DNA from: Photorhabdus australis DSM 17609
Lineage (GTDB): Bacteria > Pseudomonadota > Gammaproteobacteria > Enterobacterales > Enterobacteriaceae
Assembly (NCBI RefSeq): GCF_000711895.1
Contig: NZ_JONO01000034.1
Span: 1-59,762 of the forward strand
Direction of reading: 5' to 3'
DNA length: 59,762 bases
The notes beneath the pieces are model-generated. The model worked only from the letters and a program-made list of their open reading frames with translations. It was not told the origin of the DNA and searched no databases. Of this stretch, positions 1-8,832 are shown piece by piece. The stretch's first letter is position 1; every line of letters begins with the position of its first letter. The position numbers were made by a program, and so were the translations under genes.

Positions 1-303
1 AACCTGAAACGCTACAGGGTCGCCAACCTGACCGCACAGGCCATCAATTTTCGCATTGGCACCTTCACCAGTACCATTGATGCCAGCAAGCTGGACGGTA
101 AGCAGGCATGGCAGGTCACTTTTACCCTGCGGGAACATTTATCGGTGTCTGAAAAACGCGATGCCCGTGCAGCCGGCACTGTTTCGGCCAGGAAACAAAC
201 CGGAAAAGGCGGCAGCACCGCAGCCAGGGAAGAGCCGGAAAAATTAAGCTGGTTTGAGCGTGAGGTTCTAAAACCGATTAATGATCATATCGGGGGCAGT
301 TAA
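1..303 (+). CDS. Phage/tail-like baseplate-associated protein, C-terminal part
   Basis: Frame 1 is open from the first base to a TAA at 301-303, so this is the last 100 residues of a gene starting left of the window. The product begins NLKRYRVANLTAQ and ends NDHIGGS, with a Lys/Arg/Gly-rich linker near the middle. I do not recognise the family. Its stop overlaps the start of the next gene (TAATG), so the two are translationally coupled, and the neighbour looks like a tail hub/spike; a role in a phage or phage-like tail baseplate is inferred from that context only. Base composition is richer in G and C than the chromosome to the right, fitting imported DNA. Confidence 0.6.
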   Translation, partial: NLKRYRVANLTAQAINFRIGTFTSTIDASKLDGKQAWQVTFTLREHLSVSEKRDARAAGTVSARKQTGKGGSTAAREEPEKLSWFEREVLKPINDHIGGS

Positions 304-1940
304 TGAAACCCCTTAACCGGCTTTACCTGTCCAATGATGAGATCCATTTGGTGGATGCCAATCTTATGCTGGAACTGTCAGCCTGTGGCCGGGGCTTTAT
401 CACGGCAGAAACCACCACGGATTACACCGGAAAACTGGTGCGTCTTGATGTGGGTTATACCGATTTGTTGCTGCGCTGGTTTACAGGCTATGTCGAGCGT
501 TCGCAGCCTGCTCAGAACGGTTACCAGCGTTTGTTTGTCCGTGAACTGGTCGGCGTGTTTGATAAGGCGTGGCCGTGCTCATTTCAGCACCCGACCCTGC
601 GCCAGATTACGGGTTGGTTGCAGGAGCACAGCGGGTTGACGTTTATTTTACCGGATGCACCTTATACGGATACGCCTGTCCCGCACTACACCCATAACGG
701 CACAGGCTACCAATTATTGGCAAATCTGGGGCAGGTCTTTGCTATTGAGGATTATATCTGGCACCAGTTGCCGGATGGTTCGGTGTATGTCGGCAACTGG
801 GCGCATGCGATGTTTCAGGACAAACCTGTCGAGATCCCCAATGAATTCAGTCAGGGACAATCGGCGGGCAATGCCATGACCATACCGATGATCCAATCCT
901 TGCGCCCCGGCTTTGTGGTCAATCAGCAACGGCTGAATAAGGTCAATCTCAACAATGAAAACATGATCATTATATGGATGCCAAAAAACCAGCAAGCGGG
1001 CAAAACGCCTATTCAGCGCCAGATTGATGCGGCATACCCGGAATTATCGGCGGGGCTGCATCTGCCCAAATTTGGCCGCATTGAGGCACATACCGAAAGT
1101 ACGGCGAGTGGGGATATTTCCGACCCGTTCCGCCCGCGCTATGCAGTCGATGTGCAATTGCTGGATGCAGACGGTAAAGACGCCGCCGCCCCGGTTTATC
1201 GTGCTGTGCCGCTGCCCTTGCCGATGGCGGGCGGTGAATCGGGGATGTTCCAGTATCCGCCCATCGGCACTGTGGTTGAAATCGCGTTTGAGGGCGGACG
1301 CCCCGATAAGCCCTTTATCCGCCAGACCCTGAGTCAGGGCAACACCCTGCCGGATATCAAGCCGGGTGAACAGTTACAGCAGCAACGGGCGGAAGTCTCG
1401 CAACGGGTGACACAGGAAGGGAGCTGGATACGCCAGACTGACCAGACCATTAATGAGTCTTCCATGTACCGTGTCGTCAGGGCAGACACGGAAAACCGCA
1501 CCGTGGTTGCCCGTGACACCACCATTCAGGCCACGGATAAAACCACGGTGCTGGGAACGTCCACACTACTGGCAGGCGCAATCCAGCAGGTGGCTGACGG
1601 GGATTACAGTCTGGCAGCATCCGACAATTACCTCGCCAGTGTAGGGAAAGAGGCCAATATCGATGTGGGCCAAAAGCTGATAGAAAAAATCGGCCTGCTT
1701 AAGCAGAGCATCGCCGGCGTCAAACAGGAAATCGTGGCACCCGTGGTCTGGGTGGGTAGCCAACAACTGAACGTCATGACTCTGATGTTAGAGACCCTGG
1801 ATGTGGTGAAAGAACTGGCCGAACTGACCGCCGCCCATACCCATCACAACACTGGCACCCCGGAGAACGCTAGCGCCATCAGAGGCACAGCCCATCACTC
1901 TGAGGGACTGAAACAGAAATATTCGCCGGTGATTGGGTGA
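303..1940 (+). CDS. Phage-like baseplate hub/spike protein
   Basis: A 545-residue protein. Residues about 1-230 resemble a gp27-like hub (LYLSNDEIHLVDANL, later LLANLGQVFAIEDYIWHQL). Residues about 250-350 look like the gp5/VgrG OB-fold: a region around RPRYAVDVQLLDADG followed by PLPMAGGESGMFQYPP and GTVVEIAFEGGRPDKPFI. The rest is a repetitive, probably beta-helical stalk, ending in a His-rich tail (AAHTHHNTGTPEN) of the kind seen in phage spike proteins. The start overlaps the previous stop by one base. The likely role is the central hub and needle of a contractile or prophage tail. It is the last intact gene of the element before ssrA. The fold assignment comes from motif reading and has not been tested by a search. 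Confidence 0.6.
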   Translation: MKPLNRLYLSNDEIHLVDANLMLELSACGRGFITAETTTDYTGKLVRLDVGYTDLLLRWFTGYVERSQPAQNGYQRLFVRELVGVFDKAWPCSFQHPTLRQITGWLQEHSGLTFILPDAPYTDTPVPHYTHNGTGYQLLANLGQVFAIEDYIWHQLPDGSVYVGNWAHAMFQDKPVEIPNEFSQGQSAGNAMTIPMIQSLRPGFVVNQQRLNKVNLNNENMIIIWMPKNQQAGKTPIQRQIDAAYPELSAGLHLPKFGRIEAHTESTASGDISDPFRPRYAVDVQLLDADGKDAAAPVYRAVPLPLPMAGGESGMFQYPPIGTVVEIAFEGGRPDKPFIRQTLSQGNTLPDIKPGEQLQQQRAEVSQRVTQEGSWIRQTDQTINESSMYRVVRADTENRTVVARDTTIQATDKTTVLGTSTLLAGAIQQVADGDYSLAASDNYLASVGKEANIDVGQKLIEKIGLLKQSIAGVKQEIVAPVVWVGSQQLNVMTLMLETLDVVKELAELTAAHTHHNTGTPENASAIRGTAHHSEGLKQKYSPVIG

Positions 1941-2000
1941 GTGCCACTTATCGGTATGCATGGGTTGATATTTTACGCTACAGGTATTAGACTGGTTATG

Positions 2001-2333
2001 TCAGTTGTGGAATACCGCGCTGTGACTGAGGCCACCAACTTCAGTAATAGCACAAATATGCTCCATCACGTATGGATAAAACAAAAAAGCCAACTAGTGA
2101 GGTTGGCTTTTTTGTTTTATCTACTTATCACTTGAATTGATTGAATGATCTGAAAATAAATTTATAATTCATGATTGTTAGTTGAGCTTGCGCAATGACC
2201 GCCGTTAAAAAGCATCTGATATGGAAAAGGAATTCAGCGTTTCGTAGGTTTTACGGAATGTATCAAAGCCCTGGCTGAAGAACAGGTGGTGCTGCTTCAG
2301 TGCCTCGGTCAGAGCGCGGTGTTCCACAACTGA
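2001..2333. repeat. Inverted pair of homologous coding fragments
   Basis: Bases 2001-2032 on the + strand and 2302-2333 on the - strand are the same 32-base sequence with about 3 differences. Both translate in frame to SVVE(Y/H)RA(V/L)TEA. Two pieces of one gene family therefore lie head to head about 270 bp apart, which points to rearrangement at the end of the integrated element. Confidence 0.6.
2078..2118. terminator. Strong bidirectional terminator after the spike gene
   Basis: A perfect 17-bp stem (arms 2078-2094 and 2102-2118, loop TAGTGAG) has an A-rich left arm and a T-rich right arm, giving a U tract in either direction. It is placed to end the tail-gene transcript at 1940. Confidence 0.85.
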
Positions 2334-2378
2334 CGTGGCGGAAACCAACCGGACAGGCAGCGTAAAGGCAATGGCTGG
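2205..2378 (-). pseudogene. Decayed gene fragment ending FSISDAF
   Basis: An open frame of 57 codons follows an in-frame stop at 2379-2381. It reads through LPVRLVSATSVVEHRALTEA and KQHHLFFSQGF and ends at a TAA at 2205-2207. There is no ATG; a GTG lies at the VEHRALTEA position. The same SVVE-RA-TEA block recurs inverted at 2001-2032, so this looks like a remnant of a mobile-element gene. I do not recognise the family. Confidence 0.35.
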
Positions 2379-2411
2379 TTAAGCCGTGCTCCTGCTCATA
2401 GGAGCGAACGG

Positions 2412-2495
2412 ATGAAAGAGGTTATTAACGCCACTATCATCGTTCTAAAAGCACTAATTGCGCTTTTAGAGCTGATCCGTACATTTCTGAAGTAA
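2412..2495 (+). CDS. TisB-like small hydrophobic peptide (candidate type I toxin)
   Basis: A 27-codon ORF, MKEVINATIIVLKALIALLE then LIRTFLK, is preceded by a good ribosome site (AGGAG ending 7 bases before the ATG). The peptide is one amphipathic hydrophobic helix ending in lysine. Its pattern I-x-(I/L)-L-K-x-(L/I)-(I/A)-A-L-x-L-(L/I) closely resembles the E. coli SOS toxin TisB (29 residues, ends LKYLK), a membrane-depolarising peptide. Known family features are type I antisense control and a structured leader. A hairpin terminator follows at 2514-2544. I find no LexA box in the 300 bases upstream, so if this is a toxin its trigger differs from TisB. Alternatives are another small phage membrane peptide or chance, although start, ribosome site, length and terminator fit together well. 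Confidence 0.5.
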   Translation: MKEVINATIIVLKALIALLELIRTFLK

Positions 2496-2513
2496 AATAA
2501 CGGAAACGTAGAT

Positions 2514-2544
2514 AAGGTCATCGGGTTAACCGCCCGGTGGCCTT
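2514..2544 (+). terminator. Hairpin terminator after the small peptide
   Basis: Arms AAGGTCATCGGG (2514-2525) and CCCGGTGGCCTT (2533-2544) pair over 12 bp with two G-U pairs and a 7-base loop. Only a short T run follows. Confidence 0.5.
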
Positions 2545-3108
2545 TAACATTTCTAGCGCACCCTCAATAAAACACCACCAGACGCATACAACGCCGTTCA
2601 CCTCTCAATTCACTTCTCGCTACGGTTCATTTGGATCTGCGTTCCTGCGCCGTGCCCATGCTGCACAATCCCCACGAAATAAACGTCAACCTGACGTAAA
2701 ACGGACTACACCGCACCCGCCTGCACGTTTTGGATCAAAAAATTATTTCAGTTTTAAAATTCTACAAACCGAATCGCCAGACCGCACCAATGCCGGCAGT
2801 GTGGGAAAAATCGTAAACTGGAAAGTGTGAAAAGATTTTCAGGGAATTTCAGTTTCTGGATCAAAAGCGGATCACGGAAAAGATGTCAATGCAATGATAT
2901 TAAAGATAAAAATCCGTTTTACGTGGGTTAAATAGATCACCAGAGAAAGCCGTGTAGTGTTAAAGGGTTCAGAGTTTATGCGGCTTTGAGGATAGTGGAG
3001 AACTGAAATTTATTGAGATTGATTGTTGGTTGGCTAAAAAAGCTCATTAGAAGAATAAAACTGTAAGGCGTAAAAAAATTCTATCGCCACTTTGCCGCCA
3101 TTGCCAAA
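2545..3108. other. Gene-poor junction between mobile element and ssrA
   Basis: No gene can be supported here. One GTG-initiated open frame of 97 codons (2537-2830, + strand) starts inside the preceding hairpin and has a composition rich in T, H, P and R that does not look like a settled protein. It could be a remnant of a phage ash-type ORF, but I cannot show that. From about 2700 the sequence becomes AT-rich with several short T/A runs. No integrase gene is present on this side of the junction. Confidence 0.4.
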
Positions 3109-3140
3109 CAAAAAGAGGCCGCGTTTTCACGCAACCTCTT
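3109..3140 (-). terminator. ssrA terminator
   Basis: On the minus strand a 12-bp stem AAGAGGTTGCGT / ACGCGGCCTCTT (two G-U pairs, GAAA loop) is followed by TTTTTG. It lies 9 bases beyond the mature 3' end of tmRNA. Confidence 0.85.
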
Positions 3141-3148
3141 GATTTATT

Positions 3149-3512
3149 TGGTGGAGCTGGCGGGAGTTGAACCCGCGTCCGAAATTCCTACATCCTCGGT
3201 ACTACATGCTTAGTCTAATCTTTACATTCACTTGCCAGCTGCGGACAGACACGCCACTAACAAACTAGCCTGATTAGATTTAACGCTTCAACCCCAGGCA
3301 AGGCATCCACGCGATCTCTTTTGGATTTGACCTCTCTTGATCCCCGTCCTAAGAGCGGAGGCTAGGGAGAGAGGGAGCTACGCAGGTTATTAAGCTGCTA
3401 GTTCGTATTGTGTGTCGTTTGCGACTATTTTTTTGCGGCTTTTTACGAGGCCAACCGCCCCTCGGCATGCACCTTGGGTTTCGCGAATCCCGTCGAATCC
3501 AGAATCAGCCCC
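3149..3512 (-). ncRNA. ssrA: Transfer-messenger RNA (tmRNA)
   Basis: This 364-nt RNA rescues stalled ribosomes with SmpB: it acts as alanyl-tRNA, then as mRNA adding a degradation tag. The 5' end begins GGGGCTGATTCTGG and the 3' end closes the tRNA-like domain with GTTCAACTCCCGCC, AGCTCC and an encoded ACCA-type end. The tag frame is 3422 down to 3390 and encodes ANDTQYELAA then TAA-TAA, against ANDENYALAA in E. coli, so the middle of the tag differs while the AA end seen by ClpXP is kept. smpB follows on the same strand, upstream. The 3' end faces the phage-like element at the left and is the probable attachment site. Confidence 0.97.
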
Positions 3513-3528
3513 AAGTGTCTTAAACGCG

Positions 3529-3534
3529 AGTATA
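3529..3534 (-). promoter_or_regulatory. Probable -10 box of ssrA
   Basis: On the minus strand TATACT lies 16 bases before the mature 5' end of tmRNA, leaving room for a short 5' leader removed by RNase P. No convincing -35 hexamer is seen. Confidence 0.4.
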
Positions 3535-3562
3535 TCAGAATACTAAACTATAATGCCAGAAT

Positions 3563-4045
3563 TTATCGCCCAGCATTCTTCATAATACGTGCTTTGTCTA
3601 ATTTCCATTCACGTTCTTTTATATCTGAACGTTTGTCGTGTGCCTTTTTGCCTTTTGCTACACCAATTTTGACTTTGCACCAGGCATTTTTCCAATAGAG
3701 AGATAAGGCAACAACGGTATAACCTTCACGATTGACTCGACCATATAATGAGTCAAGTTCGCGCTGATTAAGTAAGAGTTTGCGTGAACGCATTGGATCA
3801 CAGACGACATGGGAAGAAGCTACATTTAACGGGGTGATGGTGGCACCAAAAAGATAAGCATCGCCATCTTTGAGCAAAACATAACTGTCGCTGATATTAG
3901 CTTTACCAGCGCGTAGTGACTTGACTTCCCATCCTTGTAACGAGAGACCAGCCTCAAACTCTTCTTCGATGAAGTATTCGTGACGGGCTCGTCTATTCAT
4001 GGCAATGGTTGCCGAACCGGGTTTGTGTGCTTTTTTCTTTGTCAT
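3563..4045 (-). CDS. smpB: SsrA-binding protein SmpB
   Basis: A 160-residue protein, the usual length. It binds the tRNA-like domain of tmRNA and takes the place of the missing anticodon stem in the stalled ribosome. The sequence shows the family core: [18 protein letters not shown], then [20 protein letters not shown], the GATITP segment, and a basic tail ([17 protein letters not shown]) that enters the mRNA channel. It lies directly upstream of ssrA on the same strand and diverges from ratA. Confidence 0.97.
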   Translation of the reverse strand: MTKKKAHKPGSATIAMNRRARHEYFIEEEFEAGLSLQGWEVKSLRAGKANISDSYVLLKDGDAYLFGATITPLNVASSHVVCDPMRSRKLLLNQRELDSLYGRVNREGYTVVALSLYWKNAWCKVKIGVAKGKKAHDKRSDIKEREWKLDKARIMKNAGR

Positions 4046-4202
4046 AGTGTGTGCATTATACTGAATGCTTTGATGAAAGAAATCTTTTCCCGCAGCATAT
4101 TTGCTGATTAATGAGTATTTATTGCATCATACGCTGACAGATTTTTCTTTGATCACGCATAGGTGATATTATTTGCCACAATTAAGCCTTACAGGAAATG
4201 AT

Positions 4203-4637
4203 ATGCCACAGATTAGTCGCTCTGCGTTAGTACCGTACAGCGTGGAACAAATGTACAAATTGGTCAATGATGTTGGTTCTTATCCGGATTTCTTACCGGG
4301 ATGTGTCGGCAGTCGTGTGTTGAGTGTCAGTAGTAATGAAATGACTGCATCAGTCGATGTTTCCAAAGCGGGTATTAGTAAGACTTTTGTTACTCGGAAT
4401 ATTCTGGCTGATAACCAAAGCATTAATATGCAACTGGTGGATGGGCCTTTTCGTAAATTGATGGGTGGTTGGCAGTTTATTCCACTTAGTGAAGATGCTT
4501 GTAAAGTTGAGTTGTACCTGGATTTTGAATTTACTAATAAGCTCATTGAATTGGCTTTCGGTAGGATTTTTAAGGAATTAGTTGGAAGTATGATTCAGGC
4601 TTTTACTTTACGTGCACGTGAGGTTTATAGTGTCTGA
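4203..4637 (+). CDS. ratA: RatA, START-like ribosome-association toxin / COQ10-like protein
   Basis: A 144-residue protein of the polyketide cyclase/START family. The frame is open from 4173, but ATG 4203 is chosen because [13 protein letters not shown] matches the E. coli N-terminus and an AGGA site sits just before it. In E. coli RatA binds 50S subunits and blocks 70S formation; homologues also resemble the ubiquinone-binding Coq10, so the physiological role is debated. Conserved blocks are [22 protein letters not shown] and [20 protein letters not shown]. It overlaps ratB by 8 bases. Confidence 0.9.
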   Translation: MPQISRSALVPYSVEQMYKLVNDVGSYPDFLPGCVGSRVLSVSSNEMTASVDVSKAGISKTFVTRNILADNQSINMQLVDGPFRKLMGGWQFIPLSEDACKVELYLDFEFTNKLIELAFGRIFKELVGSMIQAFTLRAREVYSV

Positions 4638-4926
4638 TATCAATATTGAAGTTGTTTATGCACTGCCTAACCGTCAATATCTGCGTACTGTGAAATTGTC
4701 CCAAGGTGCGACTGTAGAGCAGGCGATAGTTGCATCAGGTTTGCTGACTTTGCGTAATGATATTGATCTGCAAAAAAATAAAGTCGGAATTTATAGTCGT
4801 CCCGCCAAGCTGACGGATATTTTGGAAGAGGGTGATCGGGTGGAAATTTACCGCCCATTATTGGCCGATCCAAAAGAAATGCGTCGTAAGCGTGCTGAGC
4901 GGGCTAAGAATAATAATGCTCAATAA
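4630..4926 (+). CDS. ratB: RatB, RnfH/ubiquitin-fold protein
   Basis: A 98-residue protein if started at GTG 4630 ([18 protein letters not shown]), which lines up with the family; the frame is open further upstream to an ATG at 4612 inside ratA. It is a beta-grasp (RnfH) protein with the signature [26 protein letters not shown] and [15 protein letters not shown]. The function is not established. It overlaps ratA, as in other enterobacteria. Confidence 0.9.
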   Translation: MSDINIEVVYALPNRQYLRTVKLSQGATVEQAIVASGLLTLRNDIDLQKNKVGIYSRPAKLTDILEEGDRVEIYRPLLADPKEMRRKRAERAKNNNAQ

Positions 4927-4932
4927 TTGTTC

Positions 4933-4973
4933 ATAAACAGCCAGTCATTATATTTTTCTGACTGGCTGTTTAT
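4933..4973. terminator. Bidirectional terminator between ratB and bamE
   Basis: A perfect 15-bp stem (4933-4947 and 4959-4973) with an 11-base loop sits between convergent genes and serves both. Confidence 0.85.
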
Positions 4974-4982
4974 GTTTCTTTG

Positions 4983-5330
4983 CTATCGAGGATTCTCAGT
5001 AAGTGAATTTTCGTTTTTAATGTCAGTCAGTACACCATTACTGTCAAATGTCAGTGTCAGGGTTTGCTGAGTCACTTTTTCATGCCCAGGTTGCTGACGA
5101 AATACATAAAACCATGTTTGAGTACCAAACGGGTCCTGTAGCATTGGTGTCCCCAATGTGTAGGCAACCTGTTGCTGGGTCATTCCCTTGTGGATTTTTG
5201 ATATATTCGCAGATGTTAGATAGTTTCCCTGATTAATGTCAGGACGATACACAACCCGTTCCAACATAGAACAACCCGCAGTTAGCATAACGAATGATAC
5301 AGCAGCGGCAGTCAACATTTTACAGCGCAT
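4983..5330 (-). CDS. bamE: BamE, outer-membrane assembly lipoprotein
   Basis: A 115-residue lipoprotein of the BAM complex, which folds beta-barrel proteins into the outer membrane. The signal peptide [20 protein letters not shown] ends in a lipobox with the acylated cysteine at residue 20. The SmpA/OmlA domain follows ([44 protein letters not shown]). Length matches E. coli BamE (113). It is followed upstream on the chromosome by recN, as in E. coli. Confidence 0.95.
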   Translation of the reverse strand: MRCKMLTAAAVSFVMLTAGCSMLERVVYRPDINQGNYLTSANISKIHKGMTQQQVAYTLGTPMLQDPFGTQTWFYVFRQQPGHEKVTQQTLTLTFDSNGVLTDIKNENSLTENPR

Positions 5331-5442
5331 GGTAATTACATTCCTTTAGGAGTCAGGATGTTGATAATAATAGACCTTGATGAGATTGAAAACCTTTACA
5401 AGCCTTAGTTATGACCCCAAATATATGCAAAAGTTGTATCTA

Positions 5443-7104
5443 TCATGCTGCCAGTAGCTCTTTTGCGTTTGCTAAGGTGTTTTTTGTGACTTCACTACCA
5501 GCGAGAAGTCGCGCCAGCTCTTGTAACCTAGTTTTTTTATCCAGTAACTGCATTTGTGTTTCAGTTTCTTCACCATCAGTTTGTTTACTGACATAAAAGT
5601 GTTGGTGACCACAACCAGCTACTTGGGGTAGGTGAGTGACGCACATGACCTGCGTGGATTCACCTAATTCTCTCAACAGGCGACCGACAATTGCAGCTGT
5701 CGGACCACTGATGCCTACATCCACCTCATCAAAAATCAGAGCTGAAGTTTCCATTTTTTTTGCTGTTATAACCTGAATTGCCAGTGCAATACGGGAAAGT
5801 TCACCACCTGAAGCAACTTTCGCCAGTAATTGGTGTGGTTGACCAGGGTTAGTCGTAACATTAAATTCCACTTTATCTGCACCATCAACATTTAGGTGTT
5901 CAGGTACAAAAGAGACATCAATGGTAAAGCGCCCGTGAGGCATGGAGAGCTGATGCATACTGTTAGTAATTAGCTCATTTAATTCTTTGGCATATTGCTG
6001 GCGAACCAGATGTAATTTTTCTGCTACCTCTAATGCCTGCTTATGATGTTTATTTACTTGTTCGCAGAGATGAGCACAATCATCTTCTTGTTGAGTAAGT
6101 AGTTGCTGTTCTTCTAGTAGTTGTTGATGTAATGATGGTAGTTCTTCCGGTACAACATGGTGCTTACGAGCTATTCTGATTTGCTGCGAAATCTTCTGTT
6201 CCAGTTCAAACAGGCGGTTTGGGTCCATATCCAATTGATCACCGTAGTGACGAAGTTCATCACTAACTTCGTTAATTTGGATGGAGGCTTCTTCCAGCAT
6301 GGTGAGTAAGTTATTGAATTTGTCATCCATAGTGATGAGTTCTGCCAGCTCGTGTTTAGCGTGATTCAGCAGACTGATAATATTTTGTTCATCATTATCA
6401 CACAGTAGTTGGAGAGCATTTTGGCTGACAGATAATAGTTGGCCACGGTTTGCTAGCCGTTTGTATTCATTATCATGTTCCTGATATTCACCTGGTTGCG
6501 GTGCCAGTTCATTTAGTTCTTTCAGGTGGTATTCCAGTAGCTGCCGACGGGATTGACGCTCAAGAGCCTGTTGTTGGAATTTGGCCAGATCCTGACAGCT
6601 TTGGTGCCATTTCTGATATGTCTGTTTCATCTCATTTTGCAGATTGAATTGATTCGCGTAAGTATCAAGCAGACGTTTTTGGTGGTTGCTATCCAGTAGT
6701 AATTGGTGAGCATGTTGACCATGAATCTGAATAAGGTGGGCGCCCAGTTCGCGTAATTGGGAAAGTGGCACAGCGGTACCATTAATAAAGCCCCTTGAAC
6801 GGCCATCTGAAGTTATGGTGCGTCGCAGCAGGCATTCGTTACTGTCATCAAGTTGGTGCTCTTCCAACCATTGACGAGCTGAAGGAGCATCAGTAAGAGA
6901 AAAACGGGCGCAGATATCAGCACGAGAAGCCCCGCTACGCACCATATTGGTTTCACTGCGATTACCCAAGCATAAACCTAATGCGTCAATTGCGATGGAT
7001 TTACCAGCACCAGTTTCACCAGTTATGGCTGTCATACCTGGCCGGAATTCAATTTCAAGTTCACGAACAATGGCAAAGTTGCTGATGGTTAACTGGGTGA
7101 GCAT
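5443..7104 (-). CDS. recN: DNA repair protein RecN
   Basis: A 553-residue SMC-like ATPase of double-strand-break repair. Walker A GETGAGKS is at residues 29-36, a long coiled coil occupies roughly 160-380, the ABC signature [14 protein letters not shown] is near 430 and Walker [14 protein letters not shown] near 455. Length equals the E. coli protein. Two LexA boxes lie just upstream, so SOS induction is expected. Confidence 0.97.
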   Translation of the reverse strand: MLTQLTISNFAIVRELEIEFRPGMTAITGETGAGKSIAIDALGLCLGNRSETNMVRSGASRADICARFSLTDAPSARQWLEEHQLDDSNECLLRRTITSDGRSRGFINGTAVPLSQLRELGAHLIQIHGQHAHQLLLDSNHQKRLLDTYANQFNLQNEMKQTYQKWHQSCQDLAKFQQQALERQSRRQLLEYHLKELNELAPQPGEYQEHDNEYKRLANRGQLLSVSQNALQLLCDNDEQNIISLLNHAKHELAELITMDDKFNNLLTMLEEASIQINEVSDELRHYGDQLDMDPNRLFELEQKISQQIRIARKHHVVPEELPSLHQQLLEEQQLLTQQEDDCAHLCEQVNKHHKQALEVAEKLHLVRQQYAKELNELITNSMHQLSMPHGRFTIDVSFVPEHLNVDGADKVEFNVTTNPGQPHQLLAKVASGGELSRIALAIQVITAKKMETSALIFDEVDVGISGPTAAIVGRLLRELGESTQVMCVTHLPQVAGCGHQHFYVSKQTDGEETETQMQLLDKKTRLQELARLLAGSEVTKNTLANAKELLAA

Positions 7105-7132
7105 TCTGCTTCTCCTGTGTATAAAAACACCT

Positions 7133-7170
7133 CTGTATTTTCATACAGTATAAACTGGTTTTTTATACAG
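7133..7170 (-). promoter_or_regulatory. Two LexA (SOS) boxes before recN
   Basis: CTGT-N8-ACAG at 7133-7148 is a perfect box within TACTGTATGAAAATACAG on the minus strand. A second, CTGG-N8-ACAG, is at 7155-7170. E. coli recN likewise has tandem boxes. Confidence 0.88.
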
Positions 7171-7192
7171 TAAAGTAGTGTTGCCCATATTT

Positions 7193-8071
7193 TCAGAACA
7201 TTTTTTTAGACCAACTGAGTTTTGTACTTAGTGTATTGAAGTAATTATAGTCTTTAGGGTGGATCAAATTGAGCTTCTGTTTGCTACGATTAATAATGAC
7301 ATCTTCACCATCTTGTATAGGCAGAACTATTTGGCTATCGCAACTGACTTCATAATCGTTGCTGTTTTGGGAAAATTTCAATCTGATACTGCTTTCACTA
7401 CTGATAACTAATGGGCGGGAAGATAACGTATGTGGGAACATCGGCACCAGGACGATAGCATCCAGATTAGGTGTTAGAATTGGCCCTCCTGCGGAAAGTG
7501 AGTAAGCTGTAGAGCCGGTTGGTGTTGCGATAATCAGTCCGTCAGAACGTTGGGAAAAAGCAAAACGCTCATCGATATAAACTTCGAATTCAATCATGTG
7601 AGCCACTTTCCCCGGATGGAGTACTATCTCATTGATTGCGCTACTGATACGGGGTTTTTGACCGTTTCTTCTGACTTGTGCTTCGAGTAGGAAACGATGT
7701 TCGTTGCGATATTCGCCATCGAGTACTTCAGAAAGTTGTTGCAGAGCATTATCAGGATCTAAGTCTGTCAGAAAACCTAGATTGCCTCTGTTAATCCCGA
7801 TAACTTTAATGTCATAACGGGAAAGAACCCGAGCAGCGCCTAGCATGTTGCCGTCACCACCAACAACAACAGCCAAATCAGCCAGTTTACCAATTTCAGT
7901 CAGGCCGCCGGTCTGTGCATCTTTCAAGCCAATATCTTTGGCGACCTGACGATCAACAATTACGCAGTAACCTTTGGATTTTAGCCAGTGATAAAGCATT
8001 TCATGAGTAGCAAGTGCTTCTGGGTGACGAGGATGCCCAACAATACCAATGCATTTGAATTTTTTATTCAT
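7193..8071 (-). CDS. nadK: NAD kinase
   Basis: A 292-residue enzyme phosphorylating NAD to NADP with ATP. The GGDGN motif is at residues 71-75 with [10 protein letters not shown] following, and the second conserved block [15 protein letters not shown] is near 185. Length equals E. coli NadK. It lies between recN and the divergent grpE, the standard order. Confidence 0.96.
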   Translation of the reverse strand: MNKKFKCIGIVGHPRHPEALATHEMLYHWLKSKGYCVIVDRQVAKDIGLKDAQTGGLTEIGKLADLAVVVGGDGNMLGAARVLSRYDIKVIGINRGNLGFLTDLDPDNALQQLSEVLDGEYRNEHRFLLEAQVRRNGQKPRISSAINEIVLHPGKVAHMIEFEVYIDERFAFSQRSDGLIIATPTGSTAYSLSAGGPILTPNLDAIVLVPMFPHTLSSRPLVISSESSIRLKFSQNSNDYEVSCDSQIVLPIQDGEDVIINRSKQKLNLIHPKDYNYFNTLSTKLSWSKKMF

Positions 8072-8124
8072 CGTTGTAAATTTCCTTCAGCAAGAGGTTT
8101 TGTCCTCACAATATGACAGGTTCC

Positions 8125-8150
8125 CTTGAATCCCTAGTTTAGATCCCCAT
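8125..8150 (+). promoter_or_regulatory. Sigma-32 heat-shock promoter of grpE
   Basis: CTTGAA (8125-8130), a 14-base spacer and CCCCAT (8145-8150) match the RpoH consensus and spacing. They lie 46 bases before the grpE start codon. Confidence 0.85.
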
Positions 8151-8195
8151 AATAAGCCAAGTAGCGAGATTAATGCCAAATACGCGGAGATATTC

Positions 8196-8777
8196 ATGAG
8201 TAGTAAAGAACAAAAAGTGCCTGACGAGCAAGTCTCGGAAGATATGGAAGTTATATCTGAACAGCAAAACAGTGCGGATAAAGCAGAAGCATCAGAGACT
8301 GAAAACGTTGTTGATCCGCGAGTCGTAGAGCTGGAAGAACAGCTCAAGCAGGCGCAGCAGCGTGAACGTGATGCTATTTTGCGTGCTAAAGCTGAAGTTG
8401 AAAATATCCGTCGTCGTACTGAGCAAGATGTAGAAAAAGCCCATAAATTTGCGTTAGAAAGATTTGCTAATGAACTATTGCCAGTGATTGATAATCTTGA
8501 GCGAGCTCTGGATGCAGTGGATCGTACTAACACCGAAATAGCACCAATGATTGAAGGTATTGAATTGACGTTGAAGTCTTTCCTTGGGGCTGTGGGTAAA
8601 TTTGGTATTGAAATTGTTGGCGACACAAATGTTCCTTTTAATCCTGAAGTTCATCAGGCCATGACCATGATGGAGTCCGATCAGCATGAGCCTAATCATG
8701 TCATGATGGTCATGCAGAAAGGGTATACCTTAAATGGTCGTTTATTGCGCCCAGCAATGGTAGCTGTATCAAAGTAA
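8196..8777 (+). CDS. grpE: GrpE, DnaK nucleotide-exchange factor
   Basis: A 193-residue co-chaperone that releases ADP from DnaK. It has an acidic N-terminal tail, a long coiled coil ([34 protein letters not shown]), the four-helix part ([16 protein letters not shown]) and the beta-wing ending [18 protein letters not shown] sigma-32 promoter precedes it and a strong terminator follows. Confidence 0.97.
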   Translation: MSSKEQKVPDEQVSEDMEVISEQQNSADKAEASETENVVDPRVVELEEQLKQAQQRERDAILRAKAEVENIRRRTEQDVEKAHKFALERFANELLPVIDNLERALDAVDRTNTEIAPMIEGIELTLKSFLGAVGKFGIEIVGDTNVPFNPEVHQAMTMMESDQHEPNHVMMVMQKGYTLNGRLLRPAMVAVSK

Positions 8778-8802
8778 TTTTAGCTCAGTATGTAGATAAT
8801 GC

Positions 8803-8832
8803 ATGCCGCTCCAGTTGGGGCGGCATTTTTTT
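8803..8832 (+). terminator. grpE terminator
   Basis: A 10-bp stem (8803-8812 / 8817-8826, one G-U pair, loop AGTT) is followed by seven Ts. It is just before the convergent ung stop codon. Confidence 0.9.

Noticed and set aside
2150-2411. A LexA box for the TisB-like peptide
   Set aside because: Only CTGG-N7-ACAG near 2272 was found; the spacing is wrong by one, so SOS control is not supported.
2537-2830. 97-codon frame (GTG start) after the small-peptide terminator
   Set aside because: The start lies inside the hairpin, there is no ribosome site and the composition is not protein-like. A phage ash-type remnant cannot be excluded.
3408-3698. 96-codon + strand frame over ssrA and smpB
   Set aside because: Antisense to the tmRNA 5' part and smpB 3' end; its coding look comes from those conserved sequences.
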